Of a stretch of DNA of 64,000 bases, positions 1 to 11,600 are shown in pieces. The position numbers were made by a program, and so were the translations under genes. Below the pieces are notes generated by a model. The model was not told the DNA's origin, ran no database searches, and was given only the letters and a program-made list of their open reading frames with translations. Within the stretch, counting starts at the first letter, position 1; each line of letters starts with the position of its first letter. The stretch spans positions 1-64,000 of the forward strand of contig JAUIRK010000763.1 in assembly GCA_030549495.1 (NCBI GenBank), written 5' to 3'. Source of the stretch: Nectonema munidae (lineage: Eukaryota; Nematomorpha; Nectonematoida; Nectonematidae).

Positions 1-85
1 CATAACATAACATAACATAAGTTTATTAGCGAAAGAAAGAAAGGCAAAAAGCCTATAGTAAGTATTCGCTTCATACTTTTGAAAA

Positions 86-1876
86 TCAACGCGTTCTTTC
101 ATGCTCAAACCTTCTATTTTTCCAAAACTCATCAAGTCTGTTCTTGAAGATGTTCAAAGATGGAGCATCAACAACAAAATCAGGCAAAGAATTCCAATCA
201 TTTATCATTCGTTGAGAAAATTTTTTTTTCAAAAATACCTTCTTGCAATGTCTTTTTTTAAATTTGGAAGAATGAAATCTTTGAACTCTTTCAGAAAATT
301 CAGGTAAAACTTGAGAAGTTAAGTTAAACTTTTCTTTTACAATGTTGTAGGATGTCACCATATCATTCCTTCTAAACCTGTATAACATTGAAGGCAAATT
401 CAGTTTTTTCAGTCTTTCTGTATAACTAAGATCTTTCATTCCTACTATCTTTTTTGTGATTGTTCTCTGGACTCTTTCAATATTTGCAGCATCACAGGAG
501 TGAAAAGGAAATGCAACAACATTTCCATACTCTAAAATAGGTCTAATCAGTGTTTTATATAAAAGGGGTGCTATGTTGGCATCAAATAAAGCAAAACTTC
601 TATGAACTCTATGAAAGGCTTGGAAAGCTTTAGTGACTCTTGTTGAAATATTTTCTCTTGGGTCGAGGTTAGAATTCACTATCACCCCTAAGTCTTTCTG
701 TGAATCAACTTGTTTAAGTTTTTGGCCACCAATGAAAAACGAATGATTACTTTGTAATCCAATTTGTAAATGAGTACATTTATTCAAGTTCAGTTTCATT
801 TCCCATCTATTACACCAATGAAAAACTTCAATCAAATCTTTCTGCAAGCAATTTCTACCATCTCTGTCACACACATTGTAAATCTTGATATCATCGGCAA
901 ATACCTTTATCTTTGACTTTATTACGTTTAAGAGATCATTAAGAAAGATATTAAAGAGTAGAGGACCTAGCACAGACCCTTGGGGTACTCCACTCAACAC
1001 TTGCTTTTCATCAGAATACATACCGTTTACTGAAACAATTTGTTTTCTATCTTCAAGATAATTTTTCAATAAAGCTAGTAGATTGCCCTTTATACCAAAT
1101 GACTCAAGTTTATCTGACAAATACTTATGTGAGATAGAGTCAAAAGCCTTGTGAAAATCTAAGTAAATTACATCAATAGAATCATTTCCCTCAAGCAGGT
1201 TGACTAAATCATTTTGAAACTCCAATAGATTGGTAATCGTAGATTTTCCATTAATAAATCCATGCTGGTTGGAATTAAAAAGTTTGAAGTTTTTTATATG
1301 TGATAAAATTTTATCGGCTATGAATGTCTCGAATACTTTAGATAGAACTGGAATAAGACTTATTGGCCTGTAGTTTTGGCAAAATTTTCGATTTCCACTC
1401 TTCAAAACTGGTGTGACTAATGCAATTTTCCAAACATCCAAAAAAATTTTTTCCTCTAGTGATTTTTCAAAAATCATTTTGACAGGTATGGCTAAAACTC
1501 GAGAAAGTTCACTAATGACATACGGGTGTAACTTATCAGAGCCAGGAGACTTAAATTTATTTAATTTTTCTAACTTGCTATGTATTTCAACTATGTTAAA
1601 ATCTAAACTATCTATTATAGAGTTACATATAGGCAAGAAACTTGAATTGTCATTATGAGAACCCGAATTCGAAGAACAATAATTGAAATATTCACTAAAA
1701 ACATTGGCTCTTTGGGTATTAGTAGTAGTAGGTAAATCATTATGATCAACTAGTTCAGCAAAATTATTTCTGTTCTTCTGATTTATGTAGGACCAAACCA
1801 ACTTAGGACTATATTTATATTTTGAAAGAAGTTTGCTTTCATGAGATATTCTAGCCTTACGAGTCTCTTTTCTCAA
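86..1876 (-). CDS. LINE ORF2, reverse transcriptase part
   Basis: 596-residue open frame with all core reverse transcriptase motifs: KFKSPGSDKLHPYVISEL, NYRPISLIPVLSKVFE, IYLDFHKAFDSISHKYL, LSGVPQGSVLGPLLF, IKVFADDIKIYN (catalytic FADD) and KDLGVIVNSNLD, and a Jockey/CR1-type C-terminal domain (VQRTITKKIVGM, DWNSLPDFVVDAPSL). The stop is at 86-88, close to the 3' tail repeat. It is offset by one frame from the endonuclease. Confidence 0.92.
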   Translation of the reverse strand: MRKETRKARISHESKLLSKYKYSPKLVWSYINQKNRNNFAELVDHNDLPTTTNTQRANVFSEYFNYCSSNSGSHNDNSSFLPICNSIIDSLDFNIVEIHSKLEKLNKFKSPGSDKLHPYVISELSRVLAIPVKMIFEKSLEEKIFLDVWKIALVTPVLKSGNRKFCQNYRPISLIPVLSKVFETFIADKILSHIKNFKLFNSNQHGFINGKSTITNLLEFQNDLVNLLEGNDSIDVIYLDFHKAFDSISHKYLSDKLESFGIKGNLLALLKNYLEDRKQIVSVNGMYSDEKQVLSGVPQGSVLGPLLFNIFLNDLLNVIKSKIKVFADDIKIYNVCDRDGRNCLQKDLIEVFHWCNRWEMKLNLNKCTHLQIGLQSNHSFFIGGQKLKQVDSQKDLGVIVNSNLDPRENISTRVTKAFQAFHRVHRSFALFDANIAPLLYKTLIRPILEYGNVVAFPFHSCDAANIERVQRTITKKIVGMKDLSYTERLKKLNLPSMLYRFRRNDMVTSYNIVKEKFNLTSQVLPEFSERVQRFHSSKFKKRHCKKVFLKKKFSQRMINDWNSLPDFVVDAPSLNIFKNRLDEFWKNRRFEHERTR

Positions 1877-3006
1877 AATGTTCGATATTTGTCTGTATTT
1901 GTCATAGATATGTCTATGTCTAAATTTAGTATAAGCCCGAAAAAGTTTTTTCTTTTTTTTAGAAGAGAGATAATTTTTTTAGTAAAATAAACTTTGACTT
2001 TTAGGTGAGATTTCCTCAAAGGAACGTACTTCTCTATAAGTGAATATAGTTTATTAGTGAAAAAAGAATAGAATTTAACAAGATTAAAATCTTTAGCTAT
2101 ATTCCAATCAATTTTAGACAGGTGAGAAGAAATTTCTTTATAGTTACCAGATTGATAATTATATTTAATGGATTTGGAGATATCAGATTTTACATTAATT
2201 AAAAGATTAAAAGTAATACACATATGATCACTTTTGATAAGGGGAGAATTAAACCTCAAATTGGAAATGAAATCTGGAATATTGGTAATCAATAAATCAA
2301 GAACAGAAAACAAACCAAATGTACCTATCCTTGTAGGTTCCTTCACAAGCTGAGTAAAGCATTTTTCTTGTAGGAAATTAAGAAATCTTTGATGTTTAAC
2401 ACTAGCGTTACTCAGTGAATTCCAATTAATTTCAGGGTAGTTAAAATCCCCAAGAATAATGATGTTACTATGTGAAAATTTTGAGTGAAGTAGACTTAGA
2501 AGAGAAATAATTTCATTCGTAGATTCATAAAAAAGTGAACTTGGACTTCTATATATACAACAAAGTAAGAACTCTTTTCTTTTCAAAAAAACCCTTAAAG
2601 TTAGGCATTCAATAAAAATTGGGTTAAAGAGCTCAATCACATGGAATGAAGCCTCTTTATGCAAATAAAAAAGAATTCCTCTCTGATTCATTGAAGAATT
2701 GGAGTGATGGTCAAAGTTATGTACTGTTACATAGTTATCAATGTCATAGATAGTATAATTGATCAATGTAGACCTTTTTTTAGGCAAAGCTTCAGTTATA
2801 GCTCCAACAAGAAAGTTACTCTTATTTAGGGAAAAAGATAACTCATCTAGTTTACTGAATAATTGGTTAGCATTAGTATAGAAGATAGATACAAACTTAG
2901 AAATGTTTTTATTTGAATTGATTGAAGTGTGAATTGCTTCATCTATATTGAGTGTGTCATGGATCTTTTTAAAAAAAATTTCTTTATAATTTTCAGATCT
3001 TTTAAA
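1873..3006 (-). CDS. LINE ORF2, apurinic-type endonuclease part
   Basis: The frame is open from just after the ORF1 stop to 1873. Endonuclease signatures are FVSIFYTNANQLFSKLDEL near the start, then IILGDFNYPEINW and IKSDHMCITF (catalytic Asp and His). It has no ATG before the catalytic domain, so it must start by read-through, reinitiation or a non-AUG codon. The frame is lost shortly before 1873, and the reverse transcriptase continues in another frame. Confidence 0.85.
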   Translation of the reverse strand, partial: FKRSENYKEIFFKKIHDTLNIDEAIHTSINSNKNISKFVSIFYTNANQLFSKLDELSFSLNKSNFLVGAITEALPKKRSTLINYTIYDIDNYVTVHNFDHHSNSSMNQRGILFYLHKEASFHVIELFNPIFIECLTLRVFLKRKEFLLCCIYRSPSSLFYESTNEIISLLSLLHSKFSHSNIIILGDFNYPEINWNSLSNASVKHQRFLNFLQEKCFTQLVKEPTRIGTFGLFSVLDLLITNIPDFISNLRFNSPLIKSDHMCITFNLLINVKSDISKSIKYNYQSGNYKEISSHLSKIDWNIAKDFNLVKFYSFFTNKLYSLIEKYVPLRKSHLKVKVYFTKKIISLLKKRKNFFGLILNLDIDISMTNTDKYRTF

Positions 3007-3936
3007 TTATCTCCTAAAACAACAAACATGATCGTTATCTTTTTCCAAATTTTTTGCCCTAGCTTGAAGGTTAATGGTTTTGATTCTCTCTCTTTCGACT
3101 GGATTAAAATCATTGGAAACAAAGATTTTCTTAAATTTTTCGGGAGCATTTTTTAGGTTAGAAAGAGCACTTTTTACAGTCATTTTACTATCAAAATTAA
3201 CATAAGTTATTCTAATTGGCCTTTTGGACAAAACATCGCCAGAACTTTTACCTAATCGAATGATCTTGACAACTTTAACAGAATTTAAATTAAGATGCGA
3301 AATAAATAATTCATTTATAAATTCTTCATCATTGATTCTAGTCTCACCCTCATACTCTGATACCCCATGAATTATATGATTAAGCTTCCTTCTTTCTTTA
3401 TCATAATCCTCTGCACGTTCGTCATCTAATGCTTCTTTAATAATCTTTCTAAAATTAGGCACAGAAACTATATCTTGATTGTTGGTTTTAGCGCATGACT
3501 CACTAAAACCATCTTTGAATTTATGATTCACATTATCTAGTTTGTCACTTATATCATTACCTTTTTTTTCCTGAAGATTGGTCTGATGAGCAATACGATC
3601 AGAAAGCGCTTCAATTTTATTCGAAAAGTCTGTTTTAAAAGTTGCAAAGGCTTCTTCATTCTTCTTTTTAAGCATTTGAAGTCCTTCAGATACATGATCT
3701 ATAGACTTTTTCATAGTTGTGACATCACTTTTGGAACAAATACTACAAAACCATCTAATTCCTGAACTTTCCCAAATATTAAGAAGTTCTATTAGTTGTT
3801 GAGGGATTTTCTGACAAACATAACAAAACCAGTTCAAACAAGAACTACACTTGATCATTTCAGGGCTAACATTGGTACAAGAATGACAACTCCATTCTGA
3901 ACTTTTTAAAGTACTTTTTGACTTTATTTTTTTCAT
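3007..3936 (-). CDS. LINE ORF1 protein with PHD-like zinc finger
   Basis: 309 residues starting MKKIKSKSTLK. Residues ~16-70 carry a Cys/His cluster (WSCHSC, IKCSSCLNWFCYVC, WFCSIC) typical of the PHD-like fingers in ORF1 of CR1/Jockey-type LINEs. A coiled-coil-like charged middle (KKKNEEAFATFKTDF) follows, then an RRM-like nucleic-acid binding part (LNHIIHGVSE, RPIRITYVNFDS, KIFVSNDFNPVERE). Ends at TAA 3009-3007, directly in frame with the endonuclease region. Confidence 0.85.
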   Translation of the reverse strand: MKKIKSKSTLKSSEWSCHSCTNVSPEMIKCSSCLNWFCYVCQKIPQQLIELLNIWESSGIRWFCSICSKSDVTTMKKSIDHVSEGLQMLKKKNEEAFATFKTDFSNKIEALSDRIAHQTNLQEKKGNDISDKLDNVNHKFKDGFSESCAKTNNQDIVSVPNFRKIIKEALDDERAEDYDKERRKLNHIIHGVSEYEGETRINDEEFINELFISHLNLNSVKVVKIIRLGKSSGDVLSKRPIRITYVNFDSKMTVKSALSNLKNAPEKFKKIFVSNDFNPVERERIKTINLQARAKNLEKDNDHVCCFRR

Positions 3937-3940
3937 GGAA

Positions 3941-5239
3941 AATTAAATAAGATACTTGGTAAAAAGTAAAATGCAATTAATAAAAAGTATTTACTTGAAA
4001 AAGAAAAATTTCAATAACAGAGCAAGAATTATTAGCGCTTAAGAATTAGCGTACATAAAACGAGCCATTTTAGACTAGGATTGATTAAAATTTAAAAAAA
4101 AAAAATAAATAAAAAAAAATAACATATAAGTTGTCTATAGGTAAACTGAAAATATTGTTGAAAATCAGTTTTTGACATGAATGAACGATTCATTCCCCTT
4201 CAGAATGGTAGTATATTTGAGCGATTTTATGCAATAAATGTTATAGTTGAGCGTTTTATATTCCAACCTCTTGGAGTGTTAAAGCACATAAAAGAGAAAA
4301 AAGGGTCAGATGAGGCCCCTCAAACTCAAATGGTTATAGAATACAAATATTACGTATATCCGTAGATAGCTAAGATCTACAAACAGAAAAGACAACATAA
4401 AATTTAGAATATCGGCTATTTGATTTTAGGGTGCTATTTAATTAATTATTTTTTTAATTAATAATGATAAAATATTAAAATTGCTTTCAAATTACATTAT
4501 AATAATTTAACTCTTTAAAATAATAATAATAATCACAATAATCATAATAATAGAGAACTTAATTTGTATATAAACTTTTTTATATAAAAAAAATAAAAAC
4601 ACTTCAAAAATCTTAGAAAACCATATAACATTTTTGAAAATATTTTTTTCACATTGCTTTAATGACATCTATATATATTTATAATACTGAAAACATAAAT
4701 TTACTAAAAATCAGTAATACAAAATTTATATTTATTCATTAAATATAATTTGAAGAGAAGTAACTTTGGTTCATGCAGTTGAAAATGAATAAGAAGAAGA
4801 AGTTTATTGAAATCAAAAGGAAAATCACACATGAGACTAGCAAAAGCCGCTTTCAGGGTAGCGTTCATTATTCAGCGTATAAGTCTAAAAATCACGAAAA
4901 AATACTCCATAATCTAGTGTGTACGAATTTTCCTAACAAATTGAATAAAACTTTAAAGTTATATATTTTAAAATCACAATGTTTAACTAGTAAATAATTT
5001 TGAATTATGTGACTTGGTATATATCATTTAAGAATATTATAAATAATAATGGATCAAACCTAATTTTATCATATGGGTTATACGTTTTTTGAACTTTTCA
5101 TATCCAGTGTATCAAATGAGTTATTTTTAAAGTAAAATGCTGTTCTTACAAGCTACTATGTATTATTTTTATTATTATTATCAATAATAGAACTCAAGCA
5201 TGCTAGTGAAATCACATTTATTTTTTCCATATTTTAAAG
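3941..5239. other. Intron part without recognised features
   Basis: AT-rich sequence between the LINE and the first visible myosin exon. A 74-codon open frame at 4773-4997 (MQLKMNKKKKF...) has no resemblance to the expected motor sequence upstream of VGPQ, and no P-loop coding is present. I see nothing else here. Confidence 0.5.
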
Positions 5240-5505
5240 GTAGGACCTCAAAAGCTGAATGATTGTCTAACATGTAAAACATATGTGACTGGAAACGAAA
5301 CGATAAAGTCAACGATGAGTCGCAACCGCTCAGTACATGCAAGAGATGCAATTTCTCGTTTTTTGTACTTGAAACTGTTTGTCTGGATTGTAAACAAAAT
5401 AAACGAAAGTATTGACTGTGAAAATTTTAAAAATGAGATCAAAGAAAATCTAAGATCTTTAAAGCTTCTGGATATTTTTGGCTTTGAAAACTTCGAAACT
5501 AACAG
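5240..5505 (+). CDS. Myo7a: Myosin VII exon: motor, switch II region
   Basis: Visible residues 1-88. It opens in frame at the AG of 5238-5239 ([10 protein letters not shown], matching the VSPQDLMSCL stretch of vertebrate myosin VII) and holds [10 protein letters not shown] and the switch II/relay motif [12 protein letters not shown]. The donor GT is at 5506, phase 2. It is the first exon I can see; the ATP-binding P-loop exons are upstream of the window. Confidence 0.95.
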
Positions 5506-5611
5506 GTCTTTATAATCATTTCAATTTTTCATTTGTTATCTTTGATTTACATTTAGTAGTAAAAGTTTTTAAATTTTTAAAATGGATTTGAATACTTTTA
5601 AAGTTAAAGTG

Positions 5612-5646
<35 letters not shown>

Positions 5647-8600
5647 CATTTATTATATAACGAAAAAATATCAGGGTTTTCCATATGGTCAAATTAAATT
5701 TGGTCTAATAAATGTAGATGGTGCTAATGTCATTGACACTTTTTCATTATTATGTTATCGAGAACAACTCTAAGTTTCTTCCTTAACAAAGGAATCAGAA
5801 CCCAAATAAAGATTCAAGTTTAGATCATTTTGGGATATATCAAAAATTAAATACTTTCTTTTTATCATTTTTATATGTTATGGGAGCGATATAGAATAGA
5901 GCAATTTGATTAAATATATGTAATAATCATTATGATATCATTGATAAAAATTAAAAATAAGAACAAATGAATTTATATAATGAATCATAATTAATGCAAT
6001 TAAGATTAATTCAAAAGTCAATAAATATTTGATTTAAATCTTAACAAATAACTGGCAAAAAATGTTCGATAAAAATTTGTTTACAAAATTATATATGTAA
6101 CGTATATGTAAAGAAATGCATTGGAGTTACATAACGATAAATCATAAGTATGTGAGAACACTTTTCACACAAAATATATTCCTATAGGCCAGAGATTTCC
6201 AAGGTTAGAATTATGCGCCCTAGAGAGGACAGAACCCTTGTGAAAAGAGACGCAAATAGTTTAATGAAAAATTATTTTTTATTTTAATTGATTTTTCTAT
6301 TATTATTATTTGTTTGTCCGCAAAAAACAAAAATATAAGTTTACGTAATTTTATTATTCGTATAAATGACATACATTTCTTAAACGTTAATAAAAAACTT
6401 TGCGATTGCTTCGAATACCATACTTTCACGATAGAAAAAAACAATAAAAAATTTAAAAAACGAAAAAAAAAATTAGATAAAGAAAATTTCACAAAAAATA
6501 TTTTGAAAAATTACATAGATGAGCGTTAAGCAGATCTTAAAACGCCCACTAAATAATTTCTATATAAACAAATTGTTGCATTAAAATGAGACTCACAGTG
6601 GACGAAGAGAAACATTTTCTTTTAAAATCTTATCAAAGGAATTAGCAAGTCCAACTTCCCCTTATTTTGATCCTACAATACAAAAATATAGGCATGCTTC
6701 GTATTGTTGTATATTTATTAGCACTAAAATTCCCGAAAAAAGTTTTGCCTATATCGGCCAAAGGGACAAATTTACCTCTAAACATATTTGATATTTAATA
6801 ACCAATTTTTTATATTACAAAAATTTCTATTATATATTAAATGTAGTCTTCGTATACCTCTAGTCTAGTGCATTTTTTATTATTACTTATTACTTCGAAT
6901 TAGGTTTAGAAGGAGATTAAAATTATTGTATCAATTTTAGAAAATAAATCTAAAATTTCAAAACACTATTTGAAACAATAAATATAATAAATGTATTGGT
7001 AAGAGAATTTCGTAAATATTTTTTTCCTAAAGTAAGTGTAAGGCAAAATAGGAGATGATAAATATCGTTACATTATGTTTTATTATTTCGCAGTACATTT
7101 GATAATATATTTAAAAAAACAGAAAAGTCTTTTACTTCTTTAAGTGTTTGAGTTTAGTGTTAGCATCTTTCATATTTCTACTAAAAGAATATATCTTTAG
7201 ATTTGAACAGTTCTGTATTAACTTTGCCAATGAAAATCTTCAACAATTTTTCATCCATCATGTCTTCAAATTGGAGCAGGTTGACATTTTGTTTATTAAG
7301 ATATTTTATCAAATTTAAATTTTATATACAAATGCATAGCTATCTCTTTAAATATTCCAAAATTATATTATGCAATATAAATTTAATTGAACATATTTTG
7401 TGATAGTTTAAAAGCTCTTTTAAAAATAGCAAAAATGAAGCATTACATTTAAGTTGTAATTCTTTGTTATGTTTTGCTTACCAGCAACTCTACCTGATGG
7501 AAGGAATTCAGTGGAAGGGAATAAACTTCGAAGACAACCAAGATGTTTTGGATGTGATTGCAATGAAGCCGATGAGTATGATCTTGCTGATGGATGAGGA
7601 ATCCCGCTTTCCCAAAGGCAATGACTCCACTCTTTTGCAAAAGTTCAACGCCGTGCACGCTAATAACAAACACATCTTCGTTTCCGCCAAAAATTCCTAC
7701 TCGAATACCTTTACTATCAAACATTTTGCTGGTGAAGTTGAATACACCACTCAAGGTAACTCATCTAAATTTTAACTATGTGTTTTCTCAATAGAGATGC
7801 TTTTGTTCATTTTTATGTAAGCATTAATTTAAAAATAATGCACATTTTTCTTGCACTTAATCAAAAATAGCCAAATTATTATACATTGCAAAATTTGAAC
7901 CAGGGAAAGTAGAAAATGCCTATTTTTATATAAAATAAGTAATTTGGAAAAAGAAGTAGTAATATTACTATTGGTATTAAATAGTAAATTTAATTTTTAT
8001 AACATATTTTATTGTATATATTTTATTTGTATATCTTTTTTTTACTCCAACACAAAAAATTTTTCGTCTGCTTTTTTTAGAATATTTTCTTTTCTATTTT
8101 GTTCATTTTCAAATAAAACCCTTGCTTTACTTTTTTATAATGGCCGACTTAAACTACATTTTATCTCAAAAATATTCGTTGCCTCTGATTTATGAACTAC
8201 TGTTGATTGAATCCTCAAGTATCAGTTTCTCTTCATCATACTTTAATTTTCTGTTTCATATATTCTTTCAAAATGAAAGAGTGGGTGTGTAAAGCTTGTC
8301 TTCGAGACGTATCGAAAAACAATAAAGGCGATGATTGTTCAGAACACATGATACAATTCATAATATGTGATAACTGGTTATGTTATTTATGTGTTGGCCT
8401 CCAAAAAGGCTTCAATAAATTTTATGACAAATATCTTCTTCTGGGTTTTAATTATGTATGTACCTCTTGCCTTGATAAGAAAAAAAGTTCAAAATTATCT
8501 TTTTCCTGTGATACCGTTTCTTCTACTCCAATTTTGTCTGAAAACTCTTGTTGTAATAATAAAGGACATGGGGATTGTCTATCATCAAAATGAGATGATT

Positions 8601-11600
8601 TACTGAATAAAGTTAACAATTTAGAAAATAATTTGAAAATTTCTGCGAAATCCGAAAAGGCTTCTGTATTACCAAAAAAATTTCCTATGCTGATGTTGTA
8701 AAGAAGCCAGTCAACAACTTTTGTTTTTACGTTTCAAAATCTGATGCCGATGATAATGTTTTTGAAAAGTCTTCAAAAGTGCTGAAAGACGTTCAAGTTA
8801 GTTCTGTGAAAAAAATGAAAAACAAGTATTGCTTTAAGTTTAGTGACTCTCAAAGTATGCAGAGAGCTTCTGAAAAATTATCCACTGAAAAGCTTAAAGT
8901 TGATCCGGCTAGAAAGTTTTTGCCTAAACTAAGTCTCAATTTTTCATGTAAAATATCTGATGAAGAGATTTTAGAATCAATGTTTTCTAAAAATCCTAGC
9001 CTTAAAAGTTTGAAAGAACAAGGTGAGGTTTTTAGATTTCTGTTTTCTAAAAAGTTAAGGTCTCAAGATCGTAAACTTTTAGTTTTTGTAGTGTCCAGTA
9101 AAATTTTCAATTTCTTTCAAAAAAATAAGTTTGTAGTTTACATTGATTTGAATAGTTATAAGCTTTATCCTTACATATTGTACAAACAGTGCTCAAACTG
9201 CAGTCTGTTTGGACACAAGGCATCAAAGTGTACTAGAAAACCTATTTGTAGGTACTGTTCTAAAAATCACAATGGTAGTTCTTGTGATATGGCTTCTAAT
9301 CAATTAACGTGCGTAACTTGTAAGTTTTTTTGTCGTGAAAAAACTGTTCATTCAGCATTTGATTTCACTTGTCCATCAGTGCAAAAAGAAGTTGAAAGGG
9401 TCAAGTTTAATACAAACTATTATGAATTATGAATCAAACAATCATTCATATTTTCAAAATGATTTTTTGTTTAATTTTGCTGAATTGAATACATATTTCT
9501 CTAGTAGTAGTAACACTTCTCTTCTTACTCTTTCTGATGCTATATAAACTTGATGTTGGAAATCTTGCAGCGGTTTGCATAAACCTTTAGATTTCACACT
9601 TCATTTCTTTTGAATACATATATTTTCATCAAAATTCAGTATAAAATTACCTTATATCTCTGTTCATTCTTATTAATATTTTCATTTTATTTAAATAAAC
9701 TTACTTACTTACTTATATAAAGTTCAATTACTGTCTATAAAGTTATAAGTAGTAATATTACTATGTTAAGAATAGTAAAATATTGATTTACTATCTATAT
9801 AGTTAAAATCACTACCCAAAATTTGAAATAAAATAAGATTTTTCAAATGGTATTTTCAAAAAATGTTAATCAAGTTATAATTTTACTTTTTTCAACCTTT
9901 GCTAAATATTAAATGCCTTAAAAACTTTGGCAATACTGATAGTTTTAATATTTCATTTTTATTAAATTATTAAATTTAATAATTACAGGACATTCCGTCC
10001 CTGTTAGGCAATACGGAATTTTTAATCTAGAATTTAGATGGTATTAGAAATACATGTTATTAAATTTAACAGAAGCTTGAGGCTGAAGGCTGAATATAAT
10101 AGAACTCAGAAGAAATCTTTTCCTTACATCTTTACCACAAAAGCCGTTCCTTCCATTTTTTTGTTTGACATACGTTGGAAGAGAACCATTGAGTTGAAAT
10201 ATGATAATTAATTAAGATTTGTCTGATTATCCTATTATATTTCTCAGTTATTTAAACTAACATCTTACATTTAAACCAACTGGCTAATTTGAAAATACAC
10301 AGGAATTTTTACAATTAGAAAAATAATTTTATCACAATTATTAACTGAACCACTGTCAAATATCTGGCTTTCTATACATTTATAAAATATTTCAATTCTG
10401 AATAAGAAAGCCTTGTTGAATGTAACAAAAGAATTCATGACTTGACTGTTCCCTTTTGTTGGGAAACTAATTTGTTTAAATTTGTTGGATTTCTTTCTCA
10501 AACTTAGATTTCCTTCTCGCGGTTTTGGTAAACTTTTGGGAGCTTACTGTTTGAAGTCAAAATAAACAATATTTGAATTTATTATTTCTTTTTTAATCTT
10601 TGTTATATTTATATACATATATTCATTGATAAATAAAGTCGTGTCTTGTCTTTATAGCCCTCATTTTAGCCAATGTTTTAGAGAGTCATGTAGCTTTGTT
10701 ACATGCTATAAAGTTATCATAAGGAAAATACCATTTTAAGGATTAATATTTGGCATTATTTATTTTCAGGCTTCATAGAAAAAAATAAAGATGAAATTTC
10801 TGGAGACATACTCAATTTCTGTTATGAATCAAAGCTACCGTTTTTAAAAGTTATATTGGGAAATCAAAAACTCGCAGTAAGATCGAAATTGCCATTACTT
10901 CTATTTTTCATTAATAGTTGGCAAATGACGCTAAAAAGGCTTTGCTAAAATTTCTTTATACTTCATAACCCTCCTCATAATCATAGAAAAATAATTAAAG
11001 TTATCTTATTTAGATGCAGCTCCATTGCCAGACTGACTATAAGTACAAGAGAGACACATTTTAATTGGGCCTGGACTATAAAAAAGTGTATATATTTATA
11101 TTTTTCAAGGGAGATCCATGGAGATGGGGGGGGGGCAAAATAAATCCCAAGGGTGGGGGGAGGGGGATAAGGAAACTGAACGAAGGAAACTTTCAATTTT
11201 TTTCATTAGATGTAGTCTATCTGTTTAATGTAATTTTTATTGATTTTTTGAATGTATTTGTTTAAATGAAATTTTTTATTTAAAAAAAATGTTTAAAATG
11301 TTTTCTTTTAGTTTCAAGTGTTTTATGCAGTATTTGAATGAGCGTCAAAAAATATTTCATTTTTGGGACCTTGAAATATAGTATGTCTCTAATAAATTGT
11401 GAAAGATAATTAACATTTGAAAATATAATAGCGGTAAAAATTGATATATATACATACATATATATGAAATATATAGTGAATTAAGAATATTGTAAATGTT
11501 CTGCATCGTATGGACAATAAATTCTACGCGTGTATGATGAACCAAACTACTTAGAAATAATGATACAAAAGCATCACTTCTTTAATTGAGATTAAACGCC

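Larger units (their letters stand above)
1..3936 (-). mobile_element. Near-complete CR1/Jockey-superfamily LINE
   Basis: On the - strand, in an upstream intron of the myosin gene. ORF1 (3936 to 3007) is followed in the same frame by an endonuclease region and then by a reverse transcriptase frame. The element ends in a short 3' tail that reads (TTATG)n on its sense strand, at positions 1-20. Tails of short repeats instead of poly(A) are usual for CR1-like LINEs. ORF1 is whole; ORF2 shows one frame change, near the A-run (sense strand) around 1945-1970, so the copy looks young. The 5' UTR edge is not clear; sequence upstream of 3936 is noncoding. Confidence 0.9.
8200..9715 (+). mobile_element. 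ORF1-only LINE-like element
   Basis: Sense-oriented in the intron 7756-10769. It encodes a PHD-like finger protein (8273-8593) and then a gag-like region with CCHC knuckles (about 8695-9432). Only ~280 bp of noncoding sequence follows before it ends in TTACTTACTTACTTA (about 9700-9715), a short-repeat tail like those of CR1/Jockey LINEs. No endonuclease or reverse transcriptase is present. It is either an internally deleted LINE or a non-autonomous ORF1 carrier comparable in logic to mammalian HAL1. The left edge is approximate. Confidence 0.75.

Noticed and set aside
4773-4997. Basic 74-codon frame as an upstream myosin exon
   Set aside because: It lacks P-loop, switch I or any sequence expected before VGPQ; composition-driven.
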